A DNA stretch of 64,000 nt from Geodermatophilus aquaeductus (lineage in GTDB: Bacteria; Actinomycetota; Actinomycetes; Mycobacteriales; Geodermatophilaceae), in contig NZ_FXTJ01000006.1 of NCBI RefSeq assembly GCF_900182545.1, forward strand, positions 186,001-250,000, in the 5' to 3' direction. Every line of letters begins with the position of its first letter. Within the stretch, counting starts at the first letter, position 1. Of the stretch, positions 41,583-50,284 are shown piece by piece. The notes beneath the pieces are model-generated. The model saw only the letters and a list, made by a program, of their open reading frames with translations, ran no database searches and was not told where the DNA came from. The position numbers were made by a program, and so were the translations under genes.

Positions 41583-42746
41583 GTGTCCCGGTCCCGTCTG
41601 CTGAGCCCGCTCCTCCTGCTGCCCGCCGTCGTCCTCGCCACGGCCTCCTGCACGGCCGCCCCGCCGGTGCAGGAGGCCGCGCGGATCGTCGTCACGGTGC
41701 CCGGCGACGCCCCGGCCGGCGACCACGCCGACCCGCGGGCGGTGCTGCCCGGGCCCGACGGGACGCTGCTGGTACTCGTGGCGGGCGCCGTGCCCGAGGC
41801 CGGCGCGGCGCTGGCCGTCGTCGGCACCGCGGACGCCGCGGTCCGGTCCGTCGCCCCGCTCGCTCCCGGCACCGACCCCGACACCGCGTTCGGCTGGGAG
41901 GGGTCGGCGGTCGTGGCGGGGGTGGTGTGGCCGGGGTCCGGACCGGTCGCCTACGCGCTGCAGGTGGTCGACCCGGCGTCCGGCGCGGTCACCGCGACCG
42001 TGCCGGTCGAGCTGCCCGAGGGCGCGACGCTGAGCGGCACCTCGGCCGTGCTCGGCTCCGACGGCGTCCTGTACCTCGCGGTGTCCCGGATCGACGACGG
42101 CCCGGTCCTGCTCACCGTCCACCCCGCCACGGGCGAGGTCCTCGCCTCCGCCCCGCTCGACCTCGGCGACCCCGGCGAGGGCGCCGACCTCGTCGCGGTG
42201 ACCGACCTCGCCGTGGCGCCGGACGGAGAGACGGTGGCCGTCGTGGCGCAGGTCCTCGACCGGCAGGGAGCCGGGCGCTCCGACGAGCACGCGGTGGTGC
42301 TGACCGTGGACGCCGGCCTCGCGCCGCTGCGGGACCCGGTGGTGATCGCGCCGGAGTGGTCCTCCTCGCTCGCCTCGGCGGTGAACGTCGGGCGCGACGG
42401 CACCGTGTACGCGACGGCCTCCGGCCGGCCCGAGGGCACCCGGTCGGTCGAGTCCCTCTGGGCGATCGCGCCGGGTGGGGACACCGCGACGTCGCTGACC
42501 GGCGACGACGACCTCGACGTGGCGGTGGCGGACCTCGCCGTCGCCGGCGGGACCATCTGGCTGGCCGGCGGCACGGTCGCGGGCGCGCTGCTGAGCTCCG
42601 CCGACGCGGCCACCGGGGACGTCAGCGATCCGCTGACGCTGTGCGACGACGGGGTCGGCTCGGTCGCGGCCGGCAGCGACGGCCGGGTCGCGTTCGCCGC
42701 CCGCTGCGACGGCGAGGCCGTGCTGTGGCTGCTGGAGCCCCGCTGA
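41583..42746 (+). CDS. beta-propeller-like lipoprotein, family member C
   Basis: 387 residues, GTG 41583 with GGAGG upstream. Signal peptide with lipobox ATASC, then a propeller of blades such as GPVAYALQVVDPASGAVT and GRDGTVYATASG. Cys354 and Cys375 near the C-terminus match the pair in members A, B and D, and VLWLL ends like LWRF/VWRV. Membrane-anchored outside the cell; ligand unknown. It ends before the family A hairpin at 42757. Confidence 0.8.
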   Translation: MSRSRLLSPLLLLPAVVLATASCTAAPPVQEAARIVVTVPGDAPAGDHADPRAVLPGPDGTLLVLVAGAVPEAGAALAVVGTADAAVRSVAPLAPGTDPDTAFGWEGSAVVAGVVWPGSGPVAYALQVVDPASGAVTATVPVELPEGATLSGTSAVLGSDGVLYLAVSRIDDGPVLLTVHPATGEVLASAPLDLGDPGEGADLVAVTDLAVAPDGETVAVVAQVLDRQGAGRSDEHAVVLTVDAGLAPLRDPVVIAPEWSSSLASAVNVGRDGTVYATASGRPEGTRSVESLWAIAPGGDTATSLTGDDDLDVAVADLAVAGGTIWLAGGTVAGALLSSADAATGDVSDPLTLCDDGVGSVAAGSDGRVAFAARCDGEAVLWLLEPR

Positions 42747-42756
42747 CGCCCGGCAG

Positions 42757-42826
42757 GACTCCTCCCGCGGCGACTCGTGCTCTGCCCACAACTGTGGGCA
42801 GAGCACGAGCGTGCGCGGGAGGAGTC
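42757..42826. repeat. long composite hairpin (family A)
   Basis: A 17-bp inner stem (CTCGTGCTCTGCCCACA with its complement), a 4-base internal loop and a 13-bp outer stem (GACTCCTCCCGCG). It links the stops of two convergent genes and its last two bases overlap the P450 stop. The inner core is the same as the palindrome at 21474. Confidence 0.9.
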
Positions 42827-44045
42827 AGCGGGGGCGCATCACCACACCGCTGGCCGGGCGGGCCGGGATCCGGTGCAGCGCGATGGTGAGGTCCTGGTCG
42901 GGTGCGGGGTCGGCCTCCAGCGCGGCCAACCGGGGCGCCAGCGCGGCGAGCAGCGCCACGGTGATCTGCTCGCCCGGGCAGCGGTGGTTGGTGCGCGCGT
43001 CCCCGCCGCCCTGGGGCACGAGGTCGAACTCCCCGATCTCGCGGCCGAGGAAGCGCTCGGGCCGGAAGGCGTAGGGGTCCTCCCACAGCTGCGGGTCGTG
43101 GTTCTGCCCGTAGAGGTCGAGCAGCACCATCGCGTTCCTCGGGATCGACTGCCCGCCGAACTCCAGCCGCTGCGGCGCCCGGCCGCCGATGAACGGCGCG
43201 AAGGGATAGAACCGCCGCACCTCGTGCGCCCACGCCTCGGCGAACGCCGGGTCGGCGCCGGCCAGCCGCTTCCGGTACTCCGGCCAGCGGGCCAGCGCGT
43301 GCCCGGAGAAGGCCATGAACCACGCGACGGCGGTGGTCGGGCGGATGACGTTGAGCAGCTCGACGGCGGCCAGCCGCGGGTCGAGGTGCCCGCCGTCGGC
43401 GTCGCGGTGGCGGACGACCGTCTCGAGCACCGAGCCCGGCGGCGTCGCCGTCCGGCCCGAGCGGACCTCGCGCACGACCGTCGCCAGCCAGTCCTCGCGC
43501 CGGCCGCGGGCCCGCCGGGCGCGCCAGTGCCGCGGCCCGCCGGTGGCGAAGCCGTCGACCATCGCGAGGAGGTCGCGGGTCAGCGCGGGCACCTCGGCGT
43601 CGTCGAGCGGGACGCCGGCCCACCGGGTGACGGCGCCGGCGATCACCCGCGCCGACTCGTCGAAGACCACGAACTCCGGACGGGTCGCCCACTCCCGCGC
43701 GGCGTCGTCCCACGCGGCGGTGGCCCGGGCGGTGAGCGCGTCGATGCCGGCGCCGTCCATGAGCATGGCCACGAACATCGCCTTGCGGACCCGGTGCGCC
43801 TCGCCGTCGAGGGTGTGCACGGCGCCCTTGCCGAACAGCGTGCCCTGCACCGGCTCGGGGATGGCGTGCGCGCGGCTCACGTGGTCCTCGTCGTAGAGGA
43901 ACCGCGCCGCCTCGGGTCCCTGGATCCCGACCGCGGGCAGTCCGCCCAGCCTCGTGCCGACCGCCTGCCTGCCGTGCGCGCGGCGCAGGTCGGGCAGCCA
44001 GGCGTAGCCCTTGGTGAGCAGGGCGATCGAGTTCTCGAGACGCAT
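42825..44045 (-). CDS. CYP152-type cytochrome P450 peroxygenase
   Basis: 406 residues. Heme Cys356 in NHRCPGEQ, ExxR in EVRR, and NVIRPTTAV with Arg-Pro at 235-236 replacing the acid-alcohol pair are the hallmark of CYP152 enzymes, which use H2O2 to hydroxylate or decarboxylate fatty acids at the alpha or beta carbon. No ferredoxin or reductase gene is nearby, in keeping with that. Whether it hydroxylates or makes alkenes is not decided by sequence. ATG 44045. Confidence 0.85.
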   Translation of the reverse strand: MRLENSIALLTKGYAWLPDLRRAHGRQAVGTRLGGLPAVGIQGPEAARFLYDEDHVSRAHAIPEPVQGTLFGKGAVHTLDGEAHRVRKAMFVAMLMDGAGIDALTARATAAWDDAAREWATRPEFVVFDESARVIAGAVTRWAGVPLDDAEVPALTRDLLAMVDGFATGGPRHWRARRARGRREDWLATVVREVRSGRTATPPGSVLETVVRHRDADGGHLDPRLAAVELLNVIRPTTAVAWFMAFSGHALARWPEYRKRLAGADPAFAEAWAHEVRRFYPFAPFIGGRAPQRLEFGGQSIPRNAMVLLDLYGQNHDPQLWEDPYAFRPERFLGREIGEFDLVPQGGGDARTNHRCPGEQITVALLAALAPRLAALEADPAPDQDLTIALHRIPARPASGVVMRPR

Positions 44046-44083
44046 GCGTCTCGCCGTTCCCCTCGCGAGGACGGGTCAACCGC

Positions 44084-45718
44084 TCACCCGGGACGCTGGG
44101 CCTGCAGCCGGTCGTCGCGGCGGTCGGTCGCCTCGTCGGCCGGCCCGTCGGCGTCCGCGCCGTCGCCCGGCCCGTCCTGGCGCCCCGCGGAGCGCCCGGC
44201 GCCCAGCCGGCGCAGCAGGGCGGCGACCTCCCCGGCCGCCGACGGCGTCCCCGCGCCCTCGGGCAGCACCTCGGACACCTCCTGCAGCGCCTCGGCCAGC
44301 ACCCGCTCCTCGTCCGACAGCATCCCGCGGTAGGCCGGGTCGAGCAGGTAGCCGGTGGGCGGGGTGGACAGGCAGCCGATGAGGTCGAGCAGCACCTCCA
44401 GCCGGCGCGCGGCCTCCGCCGGGGGCGTGTCGCCCCGCGCCATCGCCACCGTCTCCACGTCCTGCTCCCACAGCCGGCTGCGCGCGGCGTCCTCCTGCAG
44501 CGCGAGCACGGTGCCCGACGGGTGCCGCGCCCCTCCGTCGGAGCCCTGCACGGCACTGCGCACCTGGTGGGCGATGCGGATGAGGTCGTCGTCGAGCATC
44601 GAGGTGCCCACGAAGAGCACGTGCCGGGTGAGCAGCAGCGAGTGCAGGACGCCGGCCAGCGCGGCCCGCGAGTCGCCCAGCTGCAGGTACTCCTCGCGCG
44701 TGAGGACGATGCTCTCGGGGTGCGCGGCGTCGCCGTGCAGCTTGAGCAGCCAGGGCCGCCCGGGCCGGGCCTCGTCGTAGGGCAGCACCGACAGGTCGCG
44801 GCCGATGTCGGCGGCGGCGAGCTCGACCAGCGGGTCGTAGTTGGTGGTCACGAACTCCTGCACGGGCAGGTCGGCGATGAGCGCGTGCGCGAGCGCGTAC
44901 GGGCCGGGGCCGAAGCGCTCCTGCACGAAGTCCTCGAGCCGCTCCCGGCCGAGCTCGCGGGCCAGCAGCGCCGCGGAGTCCTGCGGCGGCAGCCGGGACA
45001 GCCCCTCGCGCAGGTCGTCGTCGAGGCCCGAGTGCCCGGCCAGCTCGTCGAGCAGCTGCTCCCAGGTGGGCAGCCCGGCCGCCGCGCTCACCCCGGCGCC
45101 GATGAACAGCGCGAGCTGGCCGCGCCGGGCCCGCTCTCCCAGCTGCTCGGCCAGCACACGCAGCGGATCGGGCAGGTCCCAGCCGGCGGTGTCCTCCCGG
45201 CGGATGCGCTGGGCGGCGGCCAGGTCGCTGGGCCCGCGCAGCACCAGCGCGACGTCGAAACCGTGCTCGTCGGCCGCCTCGCGCAGCACCGGCAACAGCT
45301 GCTGCAGCAGGTCGCCGCGCCGTCCGGCCGCCCCGCCCCAGCCGGTGCCCAGCGCCGGCAGCCCGACCAGCCGCCGCGCCCGGCCGTGCACCGGCTCGGC
45401 CACCTCGCGGCGGGCGACGGCGGCCAGCGCCTCGCGGGCGCCGTCGAGCAGCCAGCCGAGCCCGCGGCCGCAGTCGTCGACGGTGTCGAGCAGCCAGGCC
45501 TGCCGCGCGCCGCTCCCGGGGACCGCGAGCACCCGCTCCTCGCCGTGCCACGCCAGGTGCACGCGGACGCCCTCGGCGTCCTCGTCGGTCACCAGGTCGT
45601 CGGGCAGCAGCGCCCGCCAGCTGCGCGCGATCCGCAGGGTGCGGCCGGTGGGCACGAGCACGTCGTCGCAGGACAGGCGGGTGAGGTCGGCGCCGACGAC
45701 GAAGACGTGTCCACTCAC
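44084..45718 (-). CDS. macro-like region fused to SIR2 NADase-type domain
   Basis: 544 residues, cytoplasmic. Residues 1-175 resemble a macro (ADP-ribose-binding) domain: GADLTRLSCDDVLVPTG at the start and VGLPALGTGWGGAAG near 118-131. Residues ~195-450 form a SIR2 domain with GAGVS (207-211), TTNYD (291-295) and LHGD (327-330), all the NAD-binding and catalytic elements. The last ~100 residues are charged linker. SIR2 domains of this SIR2_2 type in defence proteins often hydrolyse NAD+. No known partner gene lies beside it. GTG 45718 has GGGGAG before it. It could be a lone abortive-infection effector or a housekeeping ADP-ribosyl enzyme; I cannot decide. Confidence 0.75.
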   Translation of the reverse strand: MSGHVFVVGADLTRLSCDDVLVPTGRTLRIARSWRALLPDDLVTDEDAEGVRVHLAWHGEERVLAVPGSGARQAWLLDTVDDCGRGLGWLLDGAREALAAVARREVAEPVHGRARRLVGLPALGTGWGGAAGRRGDLLQQLLPVLREAADEHGFDVALVLRGPSDLAAAQRIRREDTAGWDLPDPLRVLAEQLGERARRGQLALFIGAGVSAAAGLPTWEQLLDELAGHSGLDDDLREGLSRLPPQDSAALLARELGRERLEDFVQERFGPGPYALAHALIADLPVQEFVTTNYDPLVELAAADIGRDLSVLPYDEARPGRPWLLKLHGDAAHPESIVLTREEYLQLGDSRAALAGVLHSLLLTRHVLFVGTSMLDDDLIRIAHQVRSAVQGSDGGARHPSGTVLALQEDAARSRLWEQDVETVAMARGDTPPAEAARRLEVLLDLIGCLSTPPTGYLLDPAYRGMLSDEERVLAEALQEVSEVLPEGAGTPSAAGEVAALLRRLGAGRSAGRQDGPGDGADADGPADEATDRRDDRLQAQRPG

Positions 45719-45806
45719 GCCCGCTCCCCTACCCACCGCCCCGTCAGCGGAACGGCCTCAAGCCGGGCGCAAGCCCGCTCCGAGGTCCCGATCCGAGGGT
45801 GACGCC

Positions 45807-46883
45807 ATGCCACCCCGCTCCCTCCCGGCCACCCTGCTCGTCCTCGCCGCAGCGGCACTGACCGGCTGCACCTCCACCGTCGCCGGGGCGATCGACCGCG
45901 CCGGCGCCGTCCCGTTGAGCGTGCTGGGCTCCACCACGCCGACCAGCAGCACGCCGGGTCTGGTCACCGGGGTCACGATCACTGGCGAGGAGACGCTGCT
46001 GCTGGTCGCCGACCCCTACGGCGGCAGCGGGCTGACCGTCGTCTCGCCCGCCACCGGCGAGGTCACCGGCGAGGTGACGCTGCCGCAGGACACCCGCGCC
46101 GACGCTGTGCTCGTCACCGACAGCGGCACGCTCGTGGCGGGCGACTACGCCTCGGGCTACGCGCTGGGGCGGGTGGATCCCGCGGCCGGCCGGTTCGGCG
46201 GGTCCGAGCCCGTCGCGGGTTTCCCCGCCGACGCCACCGACACCGTCGCCGCGGCCATCCCCGACGGCGGGCTGCTGGTCGGCGTCGAGCGGGCCGACGG
46301 CGCCCCGGTGCTGGTGCGCGTGGACCCGGCCACCGCGCGGGTCACCGCCACCGCGGACCTGCCGGTCCCCGCGGGGTCCGGCGTCGAGGCCGTGGCCGCC
46401 GCGCCCGACGGCTCGGTGGTGGTGACGGCGGTCGTCCCCCGCGCCGACGGCGACACCACCGCCGCGGTGCTCCTGCGCCTGGACGCCGACCTCGCGCCGG
46501 CCGGCGACCCGGTGGCCCTGCTGCCCGGCGAGGGGTCGGCGCCCACCGGGCTGGCGGTCGGCCCCGACGGCACCGCCTACGCGGTCGTCGCGGCCGACTC
46601 CGGCTCCGCGGCGGTGGTCGCCGTCGCCCCGGGGGCCGACGCGCCGGAGACGCTGCTGCCCGTGGAGACCGCACCCGCCGAGCTGGCCGTCGTCGACGGG
46701 GAGCTGTGGGTGCTGCACGACCGGGTCGGCCTCACCCGGCTGGACAACGACGGCGGCACCGTCACCGGTGAGCTGCGGCTGTGCGACGACGGCAGCGCCG
46801 ACGGCCTCGGCGCCGCGGCCGACGGCTCGCTGGTCGTCGTCGCCACCTGCGCGCGGGCGACGGTCTGGCGGGTGGCCCGCTAG
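45807..46883 (+). CDS. beta-propeller-like lipoprotein, family member D
   Basis: 358 residues. Signal peptide with lipobox ALTGC, then a Ser/Thr-rich linker and a propeller of PDG-turned blades (GPDGTAYAVVAADSG). Cys326 and Cys348 repeat the spacing of 22 found in A and B, and the end VWRV matches. Extracytoplasmic. It is divergent from the macro-SIR2 gene (88 bp gap) and convergent with a small membrane protein whose stop overlaps its own by four bases. Confidence 0.8.
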   Translation: MPPRSLPATLLVLAAAALTGCTSTVAGAIDRAGAVPLSVLGSTTPTSSTPGLVTGVTITGEETLLLVADPYGGSGLTVVSPATGEVTGEVTLPQDTRADAVLVTDSGTLVAGDYASGYALGRVDPAAGRFGGSEPVAGFPADATDTVAAAIPDGGLLVGVERADGAPVLVRVDPATARVTATADLPVPAGSGVEAVAAAPDGSVVVTAVVPRADGDTTAAVLLRLDADLAPAGDPVALLPGEGSAPTGLAVGPDGTAYAVVAADSGSAAVVAVAPGADAPETLLPVETAPAELAVVDGELWVLHDRVGLTRLDNDGGTVTGELRLCDDGSADGLGAAADGSLVVVATCARATVWRVAR

Positions 46884-47524
46884 TCGCGCGGGATGCCGCA
46901 GCCGCCGCCCGAGCAGGCGCAGCCCGCACAGCCGGCGGCGCGGGGCGGCTCGGGGGCCGACGCGACCGCGCGCAGGCCGGCGGCGGCGACCAGCAGCGGC
47001 ACCGCGGCGAGGCCGGTGGCCAGGGCGGCGACCACGGTGGCGACGGCGGCGGCGCGGTCTGCGCCCTGGACGGCGAGCGTTCCGGCGAGCAGGGCGCCGA
47101 CGAGTGCCGTCCACACCAGCAGGGCGGCGCCGGCGCGACGGGCGGCCCCGCCGCGGGCGAGCGCGACGCCCGCGCCGGCCAGGAGGGTCAGCGGCACCCC
47201 GGCCAGCAGGACCCAGCCGGTGACCGGAGCCGACGTGACCGCCACGGCGACCGCGGCCAGCCCGCCGGCGACGGAGGCCGCACCGGGCGGCACCGCGCCC
47301 GCCCGCAGCAGCCCGGCCCCGCGCACCGCGGCGAGCAGGCCGAGCCCGCCGAGCAGCAGCCGGGCGCCGAGGTCACCGGTGACGACGGCGACCACGGCGA
47401 GCACGACCAGCCCGGCGCCGAGGGCGGCGCGCAGCGGCCACGCCCGGCGGGCGGTCTCCCGCTCGGTCCGGAGGGGCGCGGGTGCTGCCGTCGTCGCGTT
47501 CGCCACGGCGCCAGTGTCCCGCAT
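46880..47524 (-). CDS. multi-pass membrane protein with Cys-rich tail
   Basis: 214 residues. About five or six hydrophobic helices, high in Ala/Val/Leu, between a basic N-terminus (ERETARRAWP) and a Cys-rich tail (GCAGCACSGGGCGIPRD), which could bind a metal. No family recognised. ATG 47524, or GTG 47509. Confidence 0.6.
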   Translation of the reverse strand: MRDTGAVANATTAAPAPLRTERETARRAWPLRAALGAGLVVLAVVAVVTGDLGARLLLGGLGLLAAVRGAGLLRAGAVPPGAASVAGGLAAVAVAVTSAPVTGWVLLAGVPLTLLAGAGVALARGGAARRAGAALLVWTALVGALLAGTLAVQGADRAAAVATVVAALATGLAAVPLLVAAAGLRAVASAPEPPRAAGCAGCACSGGGCGIPRD

Positions 47525-47647
47525 CCGCGGACGTGCCCGGCGGACCGGTCCGCGCGCGCGCCGGTGGGCTGATCCGCGACCCGGCGCGGCAGCCGCCCGT
47601 GTGCCACGCTGGTCCGTCGCACCAGGGGAGCCGAGAGGAGGCGTTCC

Positions 47648-48487
47648 ATGAGTGGTCCGGGAACGGCGACGGGCGCGGCCGGCCGGGCCGGGAACAGCGA
47701 CGCCCTCGAGAACCTCGCGCGTGTCGGGCTGATCGCCTACGGCGTGGTGCACCTGCTCATCGCGTGGCTGGCGCTGCAGCTGGCCTGGGGCGGCGGCGGG
47801 CAGTCGGCCGACCAGTCCGGCGCCATGGAGACGGTGGCCTCCTCGCCGGTCGGCAAGCCGCTGCTGTGGGTGCTGGGCATCGGGCTCGTCGCCCTCGCGC
47901 TGTGGCAGATCGCCGAGGTGCTGCGCTGGCGGTCGGGCTGGTCGGCGACCGGTGAGACCCGCAAGCGGGCGGTCAAGAAGACGGTCAAGGCCGTCGCCAA
48001 GGCGGTCGTCTACGCGGCCCTGGCGTACACCGCGTTCCGCTTCGCCACCGGCAACGGCTCGTCGAGCTCGGCGCAACAGCAGCAGACCGCGGCCGGCGTC
48101 TTCGGCTGGCCCGGCGGTCGCTGGCTGGTCGGGCTGCTCGGCCTGGTGGTCATCGCCGTCGGCGTCCACCACGTGATCAAGGGCGCCAAGAAGAGCTTCC
48201 TCAAGGAGATCGACCTCGCCTCCGCGCCCCCGGCCGCCGAGCGCACGGTCACCCGCCTCGGCCAGATCGGCTACCCGGCCAAGGGCGTGGCCCTCGCGGT
48301 GGTCGGCGCGCTGTTCGTCTGGGCGGCGGTCACCTTCGACCCCGCCAAGGCCTCCGGTCTCGACGGCGCCCTGCGCACGGTCCTCGACGCCCCGTTCGGC
48401 AAGGCCCTGCTGACCCTGGTCGCCCTCGGCATCGCCGCGTTCGGCGCCTTCTGCTTCGTCCGGGCGCGCTACCCCGAGCGCACCTAG
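47648..48487 (+). CDS. DUF1206 membrane protein, copy 1
   Basis: 279 residues, about six membrane helices. VGLIAYGVVHLLIAWLALQ and IGYPAKGVALAVVGA are the repeated DUF1206 motifs, an actinobacterial family of unknown function. ATG 47648 with GAGAGGAG upstream. Its duplicate begins two bases after its stop. Confidence 0.9.
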   Translation: MSGPGTATGAAGRAGNSDALENLARVGLIAYGVVHLLIAWLALQLAWGGGGQSADQSGAMETVASSPVGKPLLWVLGIGLVALALWQIAEVLRWRSGWSATGETRKRAVKKTVKAVAKAVVYAALAYTAFRFATGNGSSSSAQQQQTAAGVFGWPGGRWLVGLLGLVVIAVGVHHVIKGAKKSFLKEIDLASAPPAAERTVTRLGQIGYPAKGVALAVVGALFVWAAVTFDPAKASGLDGALRTVLDAPFGKALLTLVALGIAAFGAFCFVRARYPERT

Positions 48488-48489
48488 GG

Positions 48490-49347
48490 GTGCCCGGCCC
48501 GCTCGACCCGGTGCACCGGGCGGTCGCGGCCGCCCGGGAGGTCACCGACCACCCCGTGCTGGCCGCCGTCGCGCGGGTCGGCCTGGTGGCCTACGGCGTG
48601 GTGCACCTGCTGATCGGCTGGCTGACCTGGCGGGTGTCCCGCGGCGCCGGTGGCACCGACGCCGACCAGACCGGCGCGCTGGAGACCGTCGCGGGCACGC
48701 CGGGCGGGTCGGTGCTGCTGTGGGCGATCGCCCTGGGGCTGCTCGCGCTGGCGCTGTGGCAGGCCGGCGAGGTGCTGCTGTGGTGGCACGGGCTGCTGGA
48801 CGCCGAGCACCGCGTCCGCACCGCCGTCGTCTGCGCCAAGTGCCTGGCCAAGGCGGCCGTCTACGCCGTCCTCGGGGTCACCGCGCTGCTGTTCGGCGTC
48901 GGCGCGGAGTACGAGGCCGACGAGCGGCTGCGCGAGCTGACCGGGGAGACGCTCGAGGTGCCCGGCGGCGCGGTGGCGGTGGCGGCGGCCGCGACCGGCG
49001 TCCTCGCGGTGGGCGCCTACTCGGCGTGGCGCGGCGCCACGGGCGGCTTCATGCGCGACATCGACCTGCCCGCCGCGCCCGACCGCTGGGAGCCACTCAT
49101 CGAGGTCGTCGGCCGGATCGGCTACGTGGCCAAGGGCGTGGCGTTCGGCGTCGTCGGGGTGCTGCTGTGGCGGGCGGCGACGACGGCCGACGTCTCCACC
49201 GCCACCGGTCTCGACGGCGCCGTGACCGCGATCGGCCGCACGGGGGCGGGCCCGGCACTGCTCACCGTCGTCGCGGTGGGGTTCGCCGCGTTCGGCGTCT
49301 ACGCCCTGGCCCGCGCCCGCTACCCCGACCGGGACCCCTCGTCCTGA
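48490..49347 (+). CDS. DUF1206 membrane protein, copy 2
   Basis: 285 residues. VGLVAYGVVHLLIGWLTWR, DQTGALETVAGTPGG and IGYVAKGVAFGVVGV repeat the features of copy 1, a tandem duplication that has diverged. GTG 48490, coupled closely to copy 1. Its stop lies in the left arm of a composite hairpin. Confidence 0.88.
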   Translation: MPGPLDPVHRAVAAAREVTDHPVLAAVARVGLVAYGVVHLLIGWLTWRVSRGAGGTDADQTGALETVAGTPGGSVLLWAIALGLLALALWQAGEVLLWWHGLLDAEHRVRTAVVCAKCLAKAAVYAVLGVTALLFGVGAEYEADERLRELTGETLEVPGGAVAVAAAATGVLAVGAYSAWRGATGGFMRDIDLPAAPDRWEPLIEVVGRIGYVAKGVAFGVVGVLLWRAATTADVSTATGLDGAVTAIGRTGAGPALLTVVAVGFAAFGVYALARARYPDRDPSS

Positions 49348-49394
49348 CCGGGGGCGGCAGAGATGGCCATGTCTGCCGCCCCGCGTGCGGTCAG
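49344..49394. terminator. composite hairpin terminator, family C copy 1
   Basis: Core GGGGCGGCAGA / TCTGCCGCCCC with loop GATGGCCATG, plus outer arms CTGACCG / CGGTCAG that include both flanking stop codons (TGA of DUF1206, TCA of the SDR). Similar to 60046-60094. Confidence 0.85.
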
Positions 49395-50152
49395 GTGCGG
49401 GGGCCGCCCGCGACGTAGACGACCTGGCCGGACACGAAGCCCGCGCCCTCGCTGACGAAGAACGAGACGGTGTGCGCGATGTCCTCGGGGACGCCGGCGC
49501 GGGCCACCGGGATCGCCGCGGCGCGCTCGGCCACGTACTCCTCCCAGTCGCGGCCGATCCGCTCGGCGGTGGCCTTCGTCATCTCCGTCTGGATGAACCC
49601 CGGCGCGATCGCGTTGGCGGTGACGCCGAACTTGCCCAGCTCGATGGCCAGCGTCTTGGTGAAGCCCTGCAGCCCGGCCTTGGCGGTGGCGTAGTTCGCC
49701 TGCCCGCGGTTGCCCAGCGCCGACGTCGAGGACAGGTTGACCACGCGGCCCCACTTCGCGTCCACCATGTACTTCTGGCAGGCGCGCGCCATGAGGAACG
49801 AGCCGCGCAGGTGGACGTGCATGACCAGGTCCCAGTCGGCGTCGGTCATCTTGAACAGCATGTTGTCGCGGGTGACACCCGCGTTGTTGACGAGCACCAC
49901 CGGCGGGCCCAGCTCCGCGGCGACCCGGTCGACGGCGGCCTGCACCTGCTCGGCGTCCCCGACGTCGGCGCCGACTCCCAGCGCGCGACCGCCCGCGGCC
50001 TCGATCGCCTGCACGGTGCCGGCGGTCGAGGACTCGTCGAGGTCGATGACCGCGACGGCGAAACCGTCGGCGGCCAGGCGGAGCGCGGTGGCCGCACCGA
50101 TGCCGCGGGCGGCGCCCGTGACGATCGCGACGCGGGCGGTGGACTCGCTCAT
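49391..50152 (-). CDS. FabG-type 3-oxoacyl-ACP/CoA reductase (SDR)
   Basis: 253 residues. TGAARGIG at residues 13-20, NNAGVTRD, catalytic Ser in LSSTSAL and YATAK (YxxxK) are intact; APGFIQTEM is typical of FabG. It reduces 3-oxoacyl thioesters with NADPH, in lipid synthesis or poly-hydroxyalkanoate metabolism. The thiolase gene lies upstream on the same strand but a family B hairpin separates them, so they are probably not one simple operon. ATG 50152. Confidence 0.9.
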   Translation of the reverse strand: MSESTARVAIVTGAARGIGAATALRLAADGFAVAVIDLDESSTAGTVQAIEAAGGRALGVGADVGDAEQVQAAVDRVAAELGPPVVLVNNAGVTRDNMLFKMTDADWDLVMHVHLRGSFLMARACQKYMVDAKWGRVVNLSSTSALGNRGQANYATAKAGLQGFTKTLAIELGKFGVTANAIAPGFIQTEMTKATAERIGRDWEEYVAERAAAIPVARAGVPEDIAHTVSFFVSEGAGFVSGQVVYVAGGPRT

Positions 50153-50228
50153 GGGGAGGCTCTCCTCGGGATCGGGGGCTGCCGGCCGATCATGCCCGGC
50201 AGCCCCCGGCCCCGCCGGGTGGGCTCCC

Positions 50229-50284
50229 GGCCCCGCTGCAGGGTCCCGCCGCGAGCCTGCGAGTGGCGGGGGGCAGCGGGGTCC
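50229..50284. repeat. hairpin family B, copy 2
   Basis: Outer arms CCCCGCTGC / GCAGCGGGG and inner arms CCCGCC / GGCGGG around GCGAGCCTGCGAG. The element begins exactly at the thiolase stop codon (minus strand reads TGA-GGACCCC). Confidence 0.85.

Noticed and set aside
36233..46883. A defence island around the SIR2 protein
   Set aside because: Neighbours are a P450, lipoproteins, HelD and membrane proteins; no other defence genes or integrases seen.
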